Below, in pieces: positions 5,979 to 7,239 of a stretch of 7,239 nt of DNA (its first letter is position 1; every line of letters begins with the position of its first letter). Under the pieces are notes generated by a model. The model was not told where the DNA came from. It ran no database searches and worked only from the letters and a program-made list of their open reading frames with translations. The translations under genes were made by a program, and so were the position numbers. Origin of the DNA: an uncultured Pseudomonadota bacterium (GTDB lineage Bacteria > Pseudomonadota > Gammaproteobacteria > Methylococcales > Methylomonadaceae). The DNA is taken from NCBI GenBank assembly GCA_903904275.1, contig CAIVBX010000142.1, forward strand, positions 1 to 7,239, in the 5' to 3' direction.

Positions 5979-7238
5979 ATGCACATTCACATTTTAGGTA
6001 TTTGCGGTACATTTATGGCGGGGCTAGCGGTTTTAGCAAAGCAACTAGGACACGAGGTAAGTGGATCGGATCAAAATGTTTATCCGCCAATGAGTGATCA
6101 ACTTATCGCACAAGGCATAACACTGAAAGAAGGATATTGTGCTGAAAATTTAAATCCACGTCCTGATTTAATCATTATTGGAAATGCGTTATCTCGGGGC
6201 AATGCCGAGGTTGAAGCCGTCTTAAATCAAGGCTTACGTTACACAAGCGGCGCACAATGGCTCTCTGAAAATATATTACAAGATAAGTGGGTTTTAGCTG
6301 TTGCAGGGACACATGGCAAAACCACAACAAGTAGTATATTAGCGTGGATTTTAGAAACCAATGGATTTAATCCTAGTTTTTTAATTGGTGGCATTCCATT
6401 AAATTTCGGCATTTCTGCACGATTAATAAATTCTAATTTTTTTGTAATCGAAGCTGATGAATATGATTCCGCTTTTTTTGATAAACGTTCTAAATTTGTA
6501 CATTATCGCCCCTGCACAGCAATTTTGAACAACTTGGAATATGACCATGCGGATATTTTTCCTGATTTAGCTGCAATTCAAAAACAATTTCATCATTTTG
6601 TTAGAACGGTTCCGAGTGAAGGTTTATTGATTGCACCTGAACATGATTTAGCGTTGGAAGAAACGTTTTCGTTAGGCTGCTGGACACCTATTTCTTACAC
6701 AAGTATTCAAGGTGAAGGCAGTTGGAATGCTAATTTATTAACATCAGATGGTAGTCATTTCGATGTCCATTTTTGCGGTGAAAAACAGGGCGAAGTTCAT
6801 TGGAATTTAACTGGAGAACACAATGTACGAAATGCGTTAGCCGCTATGTCAGCGGCGCATCATGTTGGTATTTTACCGTCGAACGCAATTGAGGCGTTAT
6901 CAAATTTTCAAAATGTAAAACGACGAATGGAAATTTTAGCAGTGAAAAAGGGGGTGATAATTTATGATGATTTTGCTCATCATCCTACTGCAATTGCAAC
7001 TACATTAGAAGGATTGAGACAACGTGTTGGCAACGAAAAAATTATCGCAATCGTAGAACCCCGTTCAAATACGATGCGTTTAGGTGTTCATCAACATACG
7101 TTGGCGGCTTCGTTAAGGGCTGCAAACGTGGCAATTATTTACCAATTCGATAGGTGGCGAAAAACCGCCAAGTCTATCACCGACCGATCACTGTTCAAAA
7201 GTTGCTGTGTGTGTTGTTGCACAAAGTCACCCCAGTAG
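5979..7238 (+). CDS. mpl: UDP-MurNAc:L-Ala-gamma-D-Glu-mDAP ligase, C-terminally truncated
   Basis: Mpl joins the recycled tripeptide L-Ala-gamma-D-Glu-meso-DAP to UDP-MurNAc with ATP in the cytosol, returning cell-wall peptides to peptidoglycan synthesis. Visible motifs are the N-terminal GICGTFMAG (7-15) and the P-loop GTHGKTTT (110-117). Further along come EADEYDSAFFD (158-168), NLEYDHADIF (185-194), GEHNVRNALAA (279-289), VKRRME (313-318), YDDFAHHPTAI (329-339) and EPRSNTMRLG (360-369). GTFMAG and EADEYDSAFFD favour Mpl over MurC. The reading frame stops at 419 residues, whereas the family has about 450-460. Homology ends near residue 389 (IIYQ); the last 30 residues, including CCVCCC, do not resemble Mpl, and the conserved MSNGGFGGIH region is missing. 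The ATG lies 3 bp after the preceding stop with no Shine-Dalgarno sequence, suggesting translational coupling. The truncation may make it non-functional. Confidence 0.92.
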   Translation: MHIHILGICGTFMAGLAVLAKQLGHEVSGSDQNVYPPMSDQLIAQGITLKEGYCAENLNPRPDLIIIGNALSRGNAEVEAVLNQGLRYTSGAQWLSENILQDKWVLAVAGTHGKTTTSSILAWILETNGFNPSFLIGGIPLNFGISARLINSNFFVIEADEYDSAFFDKRSKFVHYRPCTAILNNLEYDHADIFPDLAAIQKQFHHFVRTVPSEGLLIAPEHDLALEETFSLGCWTPISYTSIQGEGSWNANLLTSDGSHFDVHFCGEKQGEVHWNLTGEHNVRNALAAMSAAHHVGILPSNAIEALSNFQNVKRRMEILAVKKGVIIYDDFAHHPTAIATTLEGLRQRVGNEKIIAIVEPRSNTMRLGVHQHTLAASLRAANVAIIYQFDRWRKTAKSITDRSLFKSCCVCCCTKSPQ

Positions 7239-7239
7239 C
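7146..7239. mobile_element. Foreign-looking segment interrupting mpl (possible mobile-element end)
   Basis: From about 7146 the mpl frame ceases to look like Mpl, and G+C rises to about 49% (46 of 94 bases counted), above the AT-rich surroundings. The segment opens with a strong hairpin (7149-7178). On the opposite strand a frame stays open from the window edge to a TAA at 7139-7141, reading FRHLSNW at its end. No family-specific transposase motif is recognisable, and no target-site duplication can be seen because only one junction is present. An insertion-sequence end, a small non-autonomous element or an assembly junction all fit. Confidence 0.4.
7149..7178. repeat. Two-part hairpin at the mpl disruption point
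   Basis: GATAG (7149-7153) pairs with CTATC (7174-7178), and TGGCG (7155-7159) pairs with CGCCA (7166-7170) around the loop AAAAAC. A small internal loop (G against AGT) separates the two stems. It lies exactly where Mpl homology ends. Subterminal imperfect palindromes are typical of IS200/IS605-type ends. There is no T-run after it on the plus strand, so it is unlikely to be a terminator for mpl. Confidence 0.7.

Noticed and set aside
7149..7178. Hairpin as a rho-independent terminator of mpl
   Set aside because: It is followed by ACCGACC rather than a T-run, and lies within the reading frame ahead of the stop.

Overview
The window looks like chromosomal DNA from an AT-rich gammaproteobacterium. 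This rests on the gene complement: GlnRS (GlnS), an adjacent apaG-apaH pair, the murein-recycling ligase Mpl, HemD, and a phosphofructokinase carrying the pyrophosphate-type signature. Such PPi-dependent enzymes are known from gammaproteobacterial methanotrophs and some sulfur oxidisers. A Methylococcales or Thiotrichales/Beggiatoaceae-like host is my inference, not something the sequence proves. No rRNA, tRNA or CRISPR array was seen.

Layout. Positions 1-1779 are a minus-strand pair: glnS followed 8 bp downstream by the first 38 codons of hemD, which runs off the left edge. A 154 bp divergent spacer (1780-1933) holds a good extended -10 promoter for the plus-strand pfp gene. Directly abutting pfp (TAA then ATG) is a small membrane protein with a C-terminal J domain. 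Its last 12 bp overlap, tail to tail, the end of apaH. apaG and apaH form a minus-strand pair (3725-4905) without rsmA/ksgA, their frequent neighbour. A 73 bp divergent spacer (4906-4978) containing a 9-bp-arm dyad separates apaG from a tight plus-strand cluster: a secreted ankyrin-repeat protein, a 145-residue free-standing copy of the Mur ligase N-terminal domain, and mpl.

How they fit together. The left half is housekeeping (tRNA charging, tetrapyrrole synthesis, reversible glycolytic phosphorylation, Ap4A turnover). The right-hand cluster is the most unusual part. The 145-residue protein aligns without gaps to the first ~100 residues of Mpl (about 40 identities by eye). It lacks the ATP-binding and C-terminal domains and has lost key residues of the UDP-sugar loop. 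It sits 3 bp upstream of mpl and 13 bp downstream of a predicted periplasmic ankyrin protein, which suggests a co-expressed set around peptidoglycan recycling.

The mpl gene loses recognisable homology at about residue 389 (nt ~7146). There it runs into a more GC-rich stretch that begins with a strong hairpin and reaches a stop at 7236-7238, at the window edge. About 65-70 C-terminal residues normally present in Mpl are missing. This looks like disruption by a mobile-element end, or an assembly junction.
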